A stretch of 64,000 bases of DNA. Source: Triglochin maritima. Taxonomy: Eukaryota > Streptophyta > Magnoliopsida > Alismatales > Juncaginaceae. A program made the translations under genes and the position numbers. This document shows positions 10,991 through 22,429 of this stretch, piece after piece (position 1 is the first letter of the stretch; every line of letters begins with the position of its first letter). The stretch spans positions 31,055,501 to 31,119,500 of the forward strand of contig OY821786.1 of the NCBI GenBank assembly GCA_963682175.1, in the 5' to 3' direction. The notes under the pieces are model-generated. The model made no database searches. It saw only the letters and a program-made list of their open reading frames with translations, and was not told where the DNA came from.

Positions 10991-13810
10991 GATTAAATAA
11001 AAGTTGTTGAATGGATTGTTATTACCCTCAAATCGTGTTTACATCTTTTCTCCAACGCTTTACGTTTTACGTACAATTATTTAACTTACATAATTTATTG
11101 TTCTACACTTGTTGCCTTGTATGTTTTAACTTACATAATTATCGATGGTAATTTTAAGGCGTTATTTTTTCTCTGTGCCTTGAATGTTTCCGTATAGTTT
11201 TTCTTCACTTTTAGCATAATGTCATATGGAATTACCCTTCAATATATTTCAAATTACCTTGTGTATTATGTATAAGTGCAAACAACAATGATAACACATT
11301 TGTGTTCCCACATAAATTATCTTACTGGTTTGTTATTCCTGTTGAATCAAAATGAAATTGTACCATGAAAGATAGAACAAAATCCACAGCATTGTTAAAC
11401 TGACATCCACATTTACATGGAATCATAAGAACGTGATAACAAAATAATACAATCACAAAGGATGATGGTACAATGTTAATTATAAAATAAAATTGTATGG
11501 TAAATTGGAAAAAAAAATCCACCGAGGTATTTTGGTACATGACAGTGGGTATACTCCGATAGTTGTCAAAGAATCTACATTTTGCTGCATGATGAATATA
11601 GCACAAAAGAAAACACATCATCAGTAATAAAAGTAAAATAATAAAACATAAAACAACGATGAATCAAATAAAGAAACCTTAGTAATAATATTTTACTATA
11701 AAAAGGAAGGTTGGGGTAAATTTAATTGTTACAGGGGGTAACTTTGATTTAATAGAAGGGGTAATTTGGAGAAAATAGAATGGATTAAATGATGGTTCAT
11801 AGGGGTAACCTTAATTGATGGGTGTTTTTATCATGATTTTACATCATTTGGAATTAGAATCACAGTAAGATTAACTCTTCCTTAAAAAAACTAATTGCTC
11901 CAAACTAACATAAAGTAGTTAACCACTATATGGACACATGAACCATGTCTACAACTTAATCGTGAACGACAATTCTACAAATAAAAAGACCAAAGTCTAT
12001 AATGAATATTAACTTAGGAGCTCATTAAAAGCAACAAAACATAGTCTAACATTTTAGCCAAACCTACAATCAAGAGTCGAAACATCACCTTTAATCCAAA
12101 CTAAGGAGAAAACCGGAACAAGAAATCCAACTCTAATACTGAAGAAGAAATAAAACAAACCAAAAATCTACAACTCAAAATCAAATTTTAGTACCACCAA
12201 GCGAAACCAAAAAAAAATCTACAAACCCACAACTTCACTCACACTAGAACACAAACTATAAAGTAAAAAAGATTATTTACTCCAACATTAGTCACTTCAT
12301 ACAATACATCTACAAGCAACTATAGTATCAACAGATATGAAAAAAAAATCCCATGAAAAAGTCAACATTGCTTTGTGCTTTGACACACAAAAAACCCACA
12401 ATGCAGTAATCAAACTTTTAACTCAAGTAGTGAACCCCCAAAACGAAACAAATCTAAAATGAACCCAACTTCATCCTCACTGGCATGAACCCAATCTTTA
12501 AATTTATTTATCTGTTTTATAATTTGCTTCTCTTTATATGATCAATCCAACAAACATTAGAAGAAAAACGAAAATCTTTACTAAACCAACACATGGATAA
12601 AAAGATTGAAAAAAAACTTTACTCCAAGACTCGTGAGCTGTAATACGAAAATATAAAAGCATAATAAAATATTAATATCACCATTAGGAATAAAATGAGG
12701 ATCAATCCACAAGATCCAAAAGACACGAATGAGATCCAAAAAGGAGGATCGATTTAGAAGATCCAAAAGACACCAAAAAGATCCAAAAAACACAAAATCC
12801 TACGATCAACAAGATCCAAAACAATAACCAGGATCGATCAAAATCATTTTCAAGGAGTTTGACACATAGAAGCTACAAGAACAATTATCACTTGAACATA
12901 TACAAATAACACGAAACAAATGCAACAAAACTAAACAAAATAGTAGATTATAACATATATATTTCAAATCTATAGACAAAATAGGTCGTAGGTGGAGAGA
13001 AGGGGTCGGAAAATCTTTGGAAAACTCCAATTCAACCAAAATACAAAATAGAAGGAGAAGGGAAAATCTCTGGAAACAAATACCCAAATGAGAGAGAATG
13101 GAAGATCAAACGAATATCTCTAAAAAATCCCAAAAATCAGTTTTTTCTTCTCTTCAAAGCCACAAAAACCCAAGAACCCATTTCACGAAAGAAATCCAAA
13201 GCCCCTTTTCCACCAAATCAATCCATGAAAATCGCACTTTACTATCAAAAATCCAAAGAACTCAGCTTTTTGTAGACCAAAGGTAAAGAAGGGAGAGAAA
13301 ACCTGGTAGAATTGGAGGTTGAAACCAAAATTTTCAGCATGTTGCTTGAGCTGATCGACAGTGACGTGGGAGGAATTGTCGAGGTTGTCGACCTATTTTG
13401 AATATGACGAGGAGAAGTTGCAATACTGTGTGGCTCCCGATCGATGGGAACTTCCATGTCTGAAGAAATACATAGTAAGCTTACACGCTGAGGAAAGGGT
13501 GTGGGGGGTTGGAGGAGAGGGTGGAAGAAGGTTTTGGTGTAGAAGTGAAATTTAAAAAAATAAGGTTTTCACTGGCTATGGGAATTCCGAGAATAAAGCA
13601 AAATGTCAGGATCCGTAATCTGAAATTATTTTTTTCGTTTTTTTCTTGTGGCATGGTAATTTTTGGAGAGAGAAAGTGACATTTCTTGTCTTCTGGAGTG
13701 GTTTTGTTTGCCAAACTGGTTTGGTGACTAAGCAAAAATTGATGAGTTGGAATATCCAACTCATGGTGCGTGAGTTTTGGGGTGGAGAAGTGAGTAGAAT
13801 ACTACTTTTC
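10991..13810. other. Non-coding stretch with dispersed repeat text
   Basis: No supportable gene. Bases 11,700-11,830 ('ggggtaa' phrases) belong to the same repeat family as the minisatellite and as 63,120-64,000 in inverted orientation. Bases 12,700-12,830 have repeated 'aagatccaaaa' phrases. Open frames near 13,098-13,560 and 13,646-13,963 on both strands look like chance: no family was recognised and the opposite strand is open to a similar extent. Confidence 0.4.
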
Positions 13811-13960
13811 CATATGCTTATAGGGCTCAAGATTGTTACATGCAGAAGTCGACAAGATACAAGTTTTTTAAACCATTTTATTTGTAAAATTAACTCCCGA
13901 CATGTAACTCACGTGCTAAAATTAGTCTTAGTTGATCAAGATGAAATTCACACCTCAAAG

Positions 13961-14248
13961 TAGGGTTGTCAACTTTGACTTGGCTCGATAGCTCGACTCG
14001 AACTTGACTTAAAAAACGCTCGACTCTAGTTTAACTTGAAAATGAAGGATTTTGATGAAAAACCAAAAAATCTTCAAACTTAGTTCAATAAACGAGCCGC
14101 TCGAACTCGAAATTTTTTGATGCCCGGCTCGATAGTTCACTCGAATGTTTTAGTCCTTCATTTATAATTATTTTTTGGTATTTGATAATAACATAAGATA
14201 ATATGCATGACTCAAAATTTCGCTCGACTCGGCACGTTTACACCCCTG
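13961..14248. mobile_element. Short hAT-like MITE, 288 bases
   Basis: It is flanked by a perfect 8-base duplication CCTCAAAG (13,953-13,960 and 14,249-14,256). Its ends are imperfect inverted repeats: TAGGGTTGTCAAC on the left and, in reverse, CAGGGGTGTAAAC on the right, a typical hAT terminus. It is absent from the matching place in the other copy (near 4,995), so it inserted after the duplication. The interior has repeated CTCGACTCG-like phrases and no coding capacity. Confidence 0.8.
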
Positions 14249-14377
14249 CCTCAAAGGGTGAATTCAAAAAAGAATGGAATTATATATCCATGAAACTAAA
14301 AAATCATAAGAGTTTCTATTTTCTAAGGATATATGTGCAAAATTCCTTGCATTATATATGACAAAACGAAAGGCTTG

Positions 14378-14668
14378 ATGTTCGGCCCATCTTTCACAAC
14401 CAAGCCTTCTCATCACTCTATGGCCTCTACCAGTGTGTTCAAGATGGGTGAACACCCTGTTACGAAACCCTTGTATGTTCCCGACAAGAGCTCGCCCTCG
14501 TCGTCGCCTCTGCCAACACCTCCTAAACCGCTTCTTGTCACTGCACCTGAAGACGAGGGTGATTTCCTGATGCTCCTTCTCCTCCCTGACTTTTGCGTCT
14601 TGAAGTCATTCTATTCGGACCTCATGGAACACATCACTTCGCATGGTATTACTGTCGTTGCTCCGCAA
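14378..14668 (+). pseudogene. Chlorophyllase exon 1 copy, exon 2 missing
   Basis: This 97-codon exon is closely similar to exon 1 of the gene at 5,115 and keeps the ATG, reading frame and GTGAGT donor at 14,669. The protein differs where it matters: the LLLLHGF stretch near the oxyanion hole has become LLLLPDF, losing the conserved His-Gly. The next DNA is about 130 bases of intron, then gypsy relics, and no exon 2 with the GHSRGG box occurs downstream in the window. It therefore cannot encode an active enzyme here. Confidence 0.85.
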
Positions 14669-15295
14669 GTGAGTCCACCTTAATTACTTGTTTTATGAAA
14701 TATTAAAAGATTATGTGGAACACATTTAAACCATTTCAATTATTTTCTCCGGAAAACATATTTAGTATGAAAAATGATATAAATAGAAAAAATTACAGAT
14801 AATCCCCCAAGGAAAAGTTGTATCTTACACTACTTCCCACCCCATTTCTCACGTGTGGGACGTGGAGGGTGATGTGGAGGACCATGGAGGGCAAGCAAAA
14901 GAGGACAAGTCACCCAAGGATCATGGCAAGCAGATATATCTATATTACATGCAGCACACTATCATGACCCTAACAATGCACACAAAAGAAAACAAAATCA
15001 AAGGAAAAGAATCAACTACGTACACACGTAAATCACCCCCACACATACTTCATGCATTGTCCTCAATGAATGTGAGTATGATACTACATAGATTTATGCA
15101 TGAAAAATAAAAGATCTCACCAACATGAAGCACAAAATGAAGTTCATGGTTATGTTGATGGACACAAATCCGAATTCCCTCAAAACTTGTGAGATGTTAA
15201 AGAAGGGATACAAATATGTGAAAGAAATGGGGCCCAAATACACAACGGATGGGACCCACAACAATCGATGTTCACTCATGGAGTCTTTTGTCTTC

Positions 15296-15372
15296 TTTTC
15301 TTTTTTACTTTTTTTCTCTTTTTTTGTTTTTGTTTTTGTTTTTGTTTTTGTTTTTTTGTTTTTGTTTTTTTA
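15296..15372. repeat. T-rich simple repeat with (TTTTTG)n
   Basis: A T-rich tract with five or more TTTTTG units. It occupies the position of the A-rich tract at 50,287-50,360 of the young gypsy element (reverse complement), so it is part of relic B and shows that this low-complexity tract is a family trait. Confidence 0.8.
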
Positions 15373-15390
15373 ATTTTGTTTTTGAATTAA

Positions 15391-16590
15391 CTATGTAAAA
15401 AAATGGGCTCCCATTTTCATTTGTGAATGGACATCAAATGGGACCCCGCCATGTCTCGAGCCAGAAATGCAACTACATGGGCTCACAACATAAGAAATAG
15501 GAGGATTGTTAAGAGGTTTATGAACCATGGATGATGGTTCAAGCCTCTCAAAACTAGGGTCAGTGAAAGGAAATGAAAACAAAGATGTTTCCACTCCACG
15601 ACAAAGTTGAGGGTCATCAATATATACCCTCCAACCGACATTTAGGTATACTGGGATCATTTCATCCACACAAGGTGACACCCTGGACTTATTATTCAGA
15701 TGGTGAAGTCCAAAAATAGAATTGCTTGACCACCTTACACCCTTATAAGCATTTTGGTCGTTCGATGCCTCTGTAGAATGAGCAAGATAGGAGGCATGAA
15801 TGAGGGATGAACCTCTGTCTAGTTGTTTGAAATGTAGGGTATCAGGTGGTTGATTCTTAACCCATATGGGGTCCTCAACAGATACATAGTGAAGGGCAAG
15901 TGGCCCAGAGGCCACAAAAATGTTATCTTGTGGCTTTAAGAGACACATGATCGAAAAGATGTTGCTCAAAGGCCACGTGATCACAAGATAAGGCACCTTC
16001 TTGTGCCAGCCCAAGAGAAACATCTTCACCACCATCAGGATCTCCATCGAACAATTCTCTGAAGTACTTGAAGGTGCCTTCGACTTCAATCTCATCCGTG
16101 CACTGGATACGGTTGACCCCAACAGGGTCATTGAAGGCACCTGGCTACTTGCCGATGGTGAAGATGTTGAAATCATTGCATTGACTACCATAAGTCAAGC
16201 TCATCAGACCATTGTGAAAATTGATCAAGGCATTAGAAGTTGCAAGAAATTGTTGTCCCAAAATAACAGGAATTTGTCCAAGTGGGTTTGGCATAGGTTC
16301 ATTATCCAAAACAAAGAAATCGACTGGATAAATGAACTCTCCCACTTTGGTCAGCACATCTTCCACCACGTCCCTCAGTTTCTTCATAGACCTATCAGCC
16401 AATTGAAGAGTGGTTTTTGTTTGTTTGAGGTCTCCAAGACCGAGGTGGACGTAGACCGAATACGACAGAAGAATAACAGATGCACCAAAGTCCAATAAAG
16501 CTCGATGTATGGACACCACCAATCACACAAGAAATAGTAGGGCAACCAGGGTACTTGTATTTGACTTGTGTGGGTTGTGCCAACAAATTA
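15391..16590 (-). pseudogene. Gypsy protease and gag-tail remnant (relic B)
   Basis: The minus strand gives an aspartic-protease-like stretch at 16,145-16,522. It has ALLDFGASVILLSYSVYVHL, TLQLADRS, VGEFIYPVDFFVLDN and IPVILGQQFLATSNALIN, matching the young element's protease piece for piece. Upstream at 16,530-16,586 is YKYPGCPTISCVIGG. Another frame at 15,391-16,191 ends with GWRVYIDDPQLC..., equivalent to the tail of the intact gag-protease protein. The frames are shifted relative to each other, so it is a pseudogene. Confidence 0.8.
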
Positions 16591-16654
16591 AGAACTCACA
16601 TTAGCAGCAAGGAAAACTTTCTTGGGAACATTGGTTTTCCTCTTCTTGGTGCAT

Positions 16655-17365
16655 AATTAGGTGGTTGTTGAAACAACGCTTCACAGGGCGTTTTATTGTT
16701 TAATAATTTGGTTTGCATTATGTTGATTATATAGGTGGCAGTTAAAATGCAATCACTCCAAAAAGTCATAGGAATATTTGATTGAAATTTGAGAGCCGTA
16801 GCAATCTCAAGGATGTTTATGTTTTCTCTCAACGATTTCATTTTGTTGAAAGAATATGGGTAGCTTTTTTCATGCAAAATACCATTAGTCATGAATAATT
16901 CCTACATGTTGTTACACAGAAATTCCTACCCATTGTCACTTCTTATTCTTTTGACTTTCATTTCAAATTGATTTTGAACCATAATGAGAAAAGCTTTGAT
17001 GATAGTGTATGTGTTTGATCTTGCTTTCATGAGGTATGTCCATGTAGTTCTACTAAAGTCATCAACTATAGTGAGGTAATAATGGTAACCATTCAAAGAA
17101 GCATTAGCATATCTCCCCCAAATATCAATATGAATCAATTCAAAAGACATACAAGTAGTTGAAGTGCTTATAGGAAAAGGAATTCTAGTTTGTTTAGCTA
17201 AAGGACACCCATCACAATGTATATCATGATCAACAAAAACATTTCGATAAGTATTAGCTATCAACTGAATTATACTAGGTGTATGCCTCAGTCTTCTATG
17301 TCAATCAGTCTGCTTCTTATTTGCATTCAATGCTATTGAACTAGTGTTTTCTCCTGTAAGTTTCC
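16655..17365 (-). pseudogene. Ty1-copia integrase fragment
   Basis: On the minus strand, N- to C-terminal: HRRLRHTPS (GAG-pre-integrase region), CDGCPLAKQTRIPFPIS (zinc-binding Cys pair), ELIHIDIWGRY and LTIVDDFSRTTWTYLM (integrase core with Asp residues), RIRSDNG, then MTNGILHEKSYPYSFNKMKS and LRFQSN-like text (ALKFQSNIPMTFWSDCILTA). Stops occur after RSDNG and near 16,900. No LTR, gag or RT of this copia lineage is adjacent. It joins gypsy sequence at both ends. Confidence 0.8.
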
Positions 17366-17379
17366 TATTTAGATTCGAT

Positions 17380-18708
17380 TAAAGTTAAGACTGCAAGTGC
17401 ACGACGTCGGTGAAGACGCGACAAGTACGGGTCGATCCACGAGGAGGTGAGCAGTCTCTGGTTTGTCAGAAATCAAGTGGCAAAATAAGGGAGAAACGAT
17501 TAGATTATGCTAACCTAGACTACACTAAACTCGTAAGTAACAAATGAAAAAGAAAACAACTAATGATTGACTTAAAACTAACTAAATACCTAACAAAGAG
17601 ATTTGAATTCAGGAAGAGAAACCCATAAGGGGTGGAGTGCGTGCACATAAAAGTGAAATAAGTGATGAATGATGCATGTAAGCATGTATGTGTGTGTCGT
17701 CATGCATAGGAAGTGTCTAAAGATGTGGCAAAATCTATCAATCCATTCACACAACGTATCGGCAATTACTACTTAATTATCATAAGATTAGGCTCAACAT
17801 GAGAAGTGTCTAAAGATATGACAAGACTCATCAAAAACCATAAACTCATGTGAAGAACAAAACTAAGCATGGGAGGTGTCTAAATCGTATGGCAAAATCC
17901 ATCAAAACAAACTTTCTTCAATCAATCAAGCAAGCAAATACAAATACAAATACAAATACATAACTAACATGTAGCATATTCAACAGTAAAGTTCAGTCAA
18001 TAAACATGAGGAAACTAAGCATGGGAAGTGTCTAAATCTTATGACAAAACCCATAAAAAATCCCCAAACATGTAGATGATTAAAATACTCCCAATGAACA
18101 TACAACATGCAAGTCTACACAATCAAAAGTTCATCAAACATCCAAACTACACAACATATATGTACATCATCTCCACCCCCAAAGGAAGGTGAAACTACTA
18201 ACTAATCATTAAACTAACTATTATATTAACAGAAGAAAATATGTTAACTAAGTCTTCTAAGATTAATGAAACGAAATTAAGCTAAGCATGCAAGAAGATA
18301 AAAGAGACAACATTAAACTACCAAAAAATTCTTTTATTAAATAACTCACATTACCAGTAGCATCTCCCCACTTGAGTTTTTTCTTCAAGGTTTGACTCTA
18401 AGGAGAGGGATTGACCACTATGCAATGGGTAAATACAAAGGAGAAGGAAGAGTTCTATTTATAGACATGAAAAAGGTAACCAGGGACCATCCCCCGGTAT
18501 GAGACTAATTGCATACTATAAATGGACATAAAACAATATAATCCAATACCTGACTAAGACATTGATCATTTGTAGCCAAATGGACCGCCAATTGATAGTT
18601 TGGGATAGCCAATGGGTATGGTTTTGGGTGGCTTGATTCTGGCTTGATTTCTTCATGTTTGGTGAACCCGATTTGGTTGTTGATGTTTGGGCCCAGATCT
18701 AATTGTCA
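17380..18708 (-). repeat. Gypsy LTR, minus strand (3' LTR of relic C)
   Basis: The left part (17,390-17,520) is the reverse complement of the LTR 3' end motif 'CCCGTACTTG...CGTGCACTTGC' seen at 45,985-46,020. Further right come the repeated 'atggcaaaa..catcaa' phrases, a reverse TATAAATAG box near 18,455-18,465 and 'accatcccccggtatgagact', equivalent to the LTR text at 45,118-45,160 of the young element. The sense 5' end is taken at 18,708, where TGACAATTAG follows a PPT-like stretch. The sequence is diverged from the young element, so this is an older copy. Confidence 0.75.
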
Positions 18709-19772
18709 AAATACTCCTCATGTGCAATCCTAACTCACGAATCACGGTTCCACTTAGCATGTGCAACAAAGAGGAGGTGTTTTGTCTCCTGAGGGTGTTC
18801 AGGGGATACACCCACAAAATTTGTCATAGATGCATTATTCAACCTAACAACATGACTCGATCGACTCATTTTCGTCGATCATTGGACACGGTAATTCTAC
18901 ATGTCGACTCTATATATGTAATCAGTCCACATACCTAGCCTAATGAACCACTCGTGAAAGTTAATTAAGGACTTAAGTGAAAGACATGGGCGACCTTAAC
19001 TTCTTAAAGTGCTACATCGTGTAAAGTCCATTAAGGTTCTTATTTGTCTTCTTCTTTTCTTTTTTTAATCATTTTTTTCTTTTTGGAGCATTATGATTGC
19101 ACTAGTTTGTGCTTAATTCTCTTAGGGTCGGGTTTTGTGCATCATTGTATGTGAGGACTTATACTATCACGTACACCTTCCCCTAAATATCCACATAGGG
19201 CGACCCCTACCACCCGTGTAACGGGGGTTCGGTCGTTGCATCCCAAGTTTGATGACTCGAAAGCATTAGGCACTAAGTCCCCTCGGACCTAATTTCCCGA
19301 GTGATAAGAGTCATGTGAGAAGAGCGAACACCACTTATTTATTTATTTATTATCTACACGGGAACCAAAAGCCCTACACTTAAAGTTTCACAACAAAATT
19401 TTAAGGGTCCCTCATTACAACAAACTTCCTTATACTAACAGACACGAATTATTCGACTCACTAGGTTCTGGTTGGACTTCTTTAATTGTTTGAATGCTGA
19501 AACCTTATGATTACTCGCCCCCCGAGGGAAGATCGGGGTGCATCCTTACTACTTGATAAGACCTAAAGCCGGTATACTAGATATCGTAATGCATCATGTT
19601 CAAGTCAATTCTGGGAGCTTCTCTTTTGATTGTCTTAAAATGGTTTTGCATACGTTAAACACATACAAAAACCCCACAAAACATTTTTATTTCACAAACA
19701 TATCAGATTTTTGAAAGAATTGGAAAATGAAAGCACAATAACAAACAAATGAAGACAAGTCACCCAAGAATG

Positions 19773-21906
19773 TGAAGGGAATGTATTCTAAAAGTTTTAC
19801 TTTTAAATGTCAATTATTATGAATTGAATGAGAAATCATTTTGTTCCTTGTTTATATTATTCGTCTTTTAGAAGTGTTAAGGAAGATGCTCTTGGTCCTT
19901 AACCGTGGAGCTCTAAAAGATATTGGTTTACATAAAACAAAAGATATTCGCAATCATGGTAATTAACATGGGACATTAATTACCGAGTTAAGATTGTCGT
20001 GTTGGTCATAGATCACTGTAGCTCTACAAGTGAGTGACAACACGGGTACACAAAAGAGGAAAATATTACTTTTGTATACTGAATAGACCTAATAAGTAAA
20101 ACATTATAGAATTGTGTTTTCTGTGTCATTAATGTTTTACTATGTGTTTGGTCCTTTGATATGAGACTTATATCCGATCACTTAAGAATTGCTTAAATAG
20201 ACTAGTGTCTTGAGCTATCGAGGAAGTGTAGTGTAAAGGCATTGGTTGGTTAAGTATGACTTTTGTTGGAGAAGATTGTTAGTCAAAAGATTATCATTGC
20301 CCCTCTTAATTGAGTGATGATATTAGTGGGCCCTTGATAAAGCAAAGTTATAATGTGCACAATGTGATTTGAGTTATGTCACATATTTATAACTAGCTTA
20401 AAGAGATCAAGAAATGAATACCAACACAAAGATGACACAATACTACTTTGTGTGTATTCTTAATATCATGGGGCAAGGGACGGACACAAGTGGTGCACTC
20501 CATCACTAAATGGATCGGGTTTTGGTTCGAGTGGAATTAAGACATCTAACTAATTGGGAGCTATAATGTGTAGCTAGATACCCCTTATAGCTTGTGATAT
20601 TAAGCTCTTAATATCACTGCCAACTTAGTCTAGATCCTCCCATAGGTCACACCGCAAAAACCGGGAAACAAGAAGCTTGATTTTTGGTTCATATGATGTG
20701 TCGGGTTTCTTATAGAAAATATGACACATGTGGTGAACAAGTAAAATCAATTATGTTGTATATAACATAATTAGAATCATGATAAATTCATATGAGATGC
20801 ATATATTATGGGGTGCAATAATTTATTATTGCATAGGATAATATATTGCATAAGTTGTGAATTTGCTGAAACCCCCAAAAGTTCAAATTTTGTTGGAAAT
20901 AAATCCAAAATTTGAAAAGGCTAAATCGGGTAAAAGTTCGGTAATCCGTTATGGTTCGGTCGACCGAAGGATCTGTGGATCGGTCAACCGAACGTGGAAT
21001 GGATAGTCATAGTTGATTGACCGAACTTGACCAAAGTGCCTGGAACTCTGGTACGGTGTACCGAACCAGAAACGGTCGACCGAACAATGTCCAGTTCCGA
21101 TATTTTCGGTTAACCGAATGGCACTCGGTCTTAGACGAGAATTTGTCTGATCGGTTAAGGAGAATTTTTCTCCTTAAGAATCGGTCATCCGTCCAATACT
21201 CGGTAAAACAATCGTGACATATTCGGTTAACCGAGTGTAACTCGGTAAACCGAACTGCGATCGATTTTCTGCCTTTGATAATTAAGAGATTAATTTGATC
21301 AATGGTTGGATTAGCTCCAAACTTGGTCAAACATTTTGTGGATGCATGTAATGCATTATGGAATTAGTTTGTGAGAGAAAATGTCAAGAAAACATGGCTT
21401 AAGAATAGCCATGATTGAGGGTAAGATTGGAGCCTATAAATAGGTCATTATTCTCCTTAATTATGTTAGAAGTTTTTGGTAAATATTTTCTCTCCTAATT
21501 CACCACAAAAGCCACGAAAATTCTCTTAGTTTTCTAAGTCTTTGGAAGGAGAAATCTCAGAGATTAAGGAAGGGGTTTGTAGCTAGATTCTAAGCTAGTT
21601 TGGAGATTGATTGGCTAACTCCTTTCTCTCCAACCTTGTTTAGGGTTTCGGTGAACACTCGGAGGCATCCGGCACAACGGGAAGCAACGATCATCTTCCT
21701 CAGCATCTCCGGATCATCAAGAAGTTTTAGAGAACTTCTAGGTATGAATTTCGGAGTCCCTTGTGTTTGTTTTAACAATTTTTTGAAACTAGTTATTAAA
21801 ACAAACAGATACATGCATGAAATAAATCGTAGAAAATTGTAATTGATCCGTATTATTCATAAAAATTTCGAAAATATATATGTGTAATTAAACATGAAAT
21901 CCTACA
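19773..21906 (+). mobile_element. X1, 2,134-bp solo-LTR-like element
   Basis: This begins TGAAGGGAATG, ends ATCCTACA, and has a near duplicate of equal length at 55,712-57,845. Flanks are GAATG and GAATC, a 5-base duplication with one mismatch. The host gypsy sequence, compared with 50,745-50,770, resumes exactly after it. A TATAAATA box lies at 21,435-21,442, followed by about 460 bases, like a U3-R-U5 layout. No open frame of note exists. The TG...CA ends, TATA box and 5-base duplication suggest a solo LTR. A cluster of CGGTNNACCG palindromes lies at 20,935-21,262. Confidence 0.7.
20935..21262 (+). promoter_or_regulatory. Palindrome cluster CGGTNNACCG in X1
   Basis: About ten copies of 10-base palindromes or near palindromes, such as CGGTCGACCG, CGGTCAACCG, CGGTGTACCG, CGGTTAACCG and CGGTAAACCG, sit 170-500 bases upstream of the TATA box. 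This is where transcription-factor sites would lie if X1 is an LTR. Confidence 0.6.
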
Positions 21907-22429
21907 GAATCATGGCAAGCATATATATCGATATTAAATGCATGACACTAACATGACCATGGCAAACTAAACAGAACAAGGCAAAACAAAAACAAAAGAC
22001 ACACAAAACTATGTACACATGTAAAACACCCCTCCACACTTACTTCATGCATTGTCCTCAATAAATGTGAGTATGATACTACATGAAGTTTTGCATGAAA
22101 AAGAAAAGATATCATCAACGTGAAGCGCAAATGGGAGTTCATTGTTATGTTGATGGACATAAACCCGAATTCTCCTCAAGACTTGTGAGATACTTAATAA
22201 GGAAATACAAATACGTCAAACAAATGTGACCCAAATACTCAAGGGTTGGGGCACAACAACCAATGCTCACTTTTAGAGTCCTTTGTTTTTTTGGTTATAA
22301 ACAAGATATATGCATCAACGAAGATATTCTCATAATCATTTGGTCAAGGAACATCAAATGAGAACATCGAGTAATACGGACCAGAGATTTGCCAAGATGG
22401 CCCACTTCACTGGTACTCTGAGGTATCAT

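Larger units (their letters stand above)
13811..14800 (+). repeat. Duplicated upstream region and exon 1 of chlorophyllase
   Basis: This interval matches 4,784-5,545 in order: upstream DNA, TATA-like box, exon 1, splice donor and the first part of the intron. Homology stops near 14,800, before the hAT element of copy 1. The duplicate has an extra 288-base insertion (13,961-14,248) and lacks exon 2. Either a full tandem duplicate was truncated by later repeats, or only this part was copied. Confidence 0.85.
14880..16650 (-). mobile_element. Gypsy relic B (3' part of a gag-protease element)
   Basis: Read on the minus strand, this is the 3' half of an element of the same family as the one at 44,630-53,305. 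Bases 14,890-15,290 are the reverse complement of about 50,385-50,770 (non-coding 3' region), and 15,390-16,650 cover the protease part and C-terminal tail. No reverse transcriptase or integrase lies between the tail and the 3' region, as in the young element. The left edge meets the duplicated chlorophyllase intron. The right edge joins copia integrase text at about 16,655. Confidence 0.75.

Noticed and set aside
13098..13830. Overlapping short open frames on both strands
   Set aside because: Open on both strands, no recognisable protein and no splice-compatible partner; not supportable as a gene.
15125..15373. Open frame ending in a Phe/Val-rich hydrophobic stretch
   Set aside because: The hydrophobic end comes from the T-rich simple repeat of a minus-strand gypsy relic; not a membrane protein gene.
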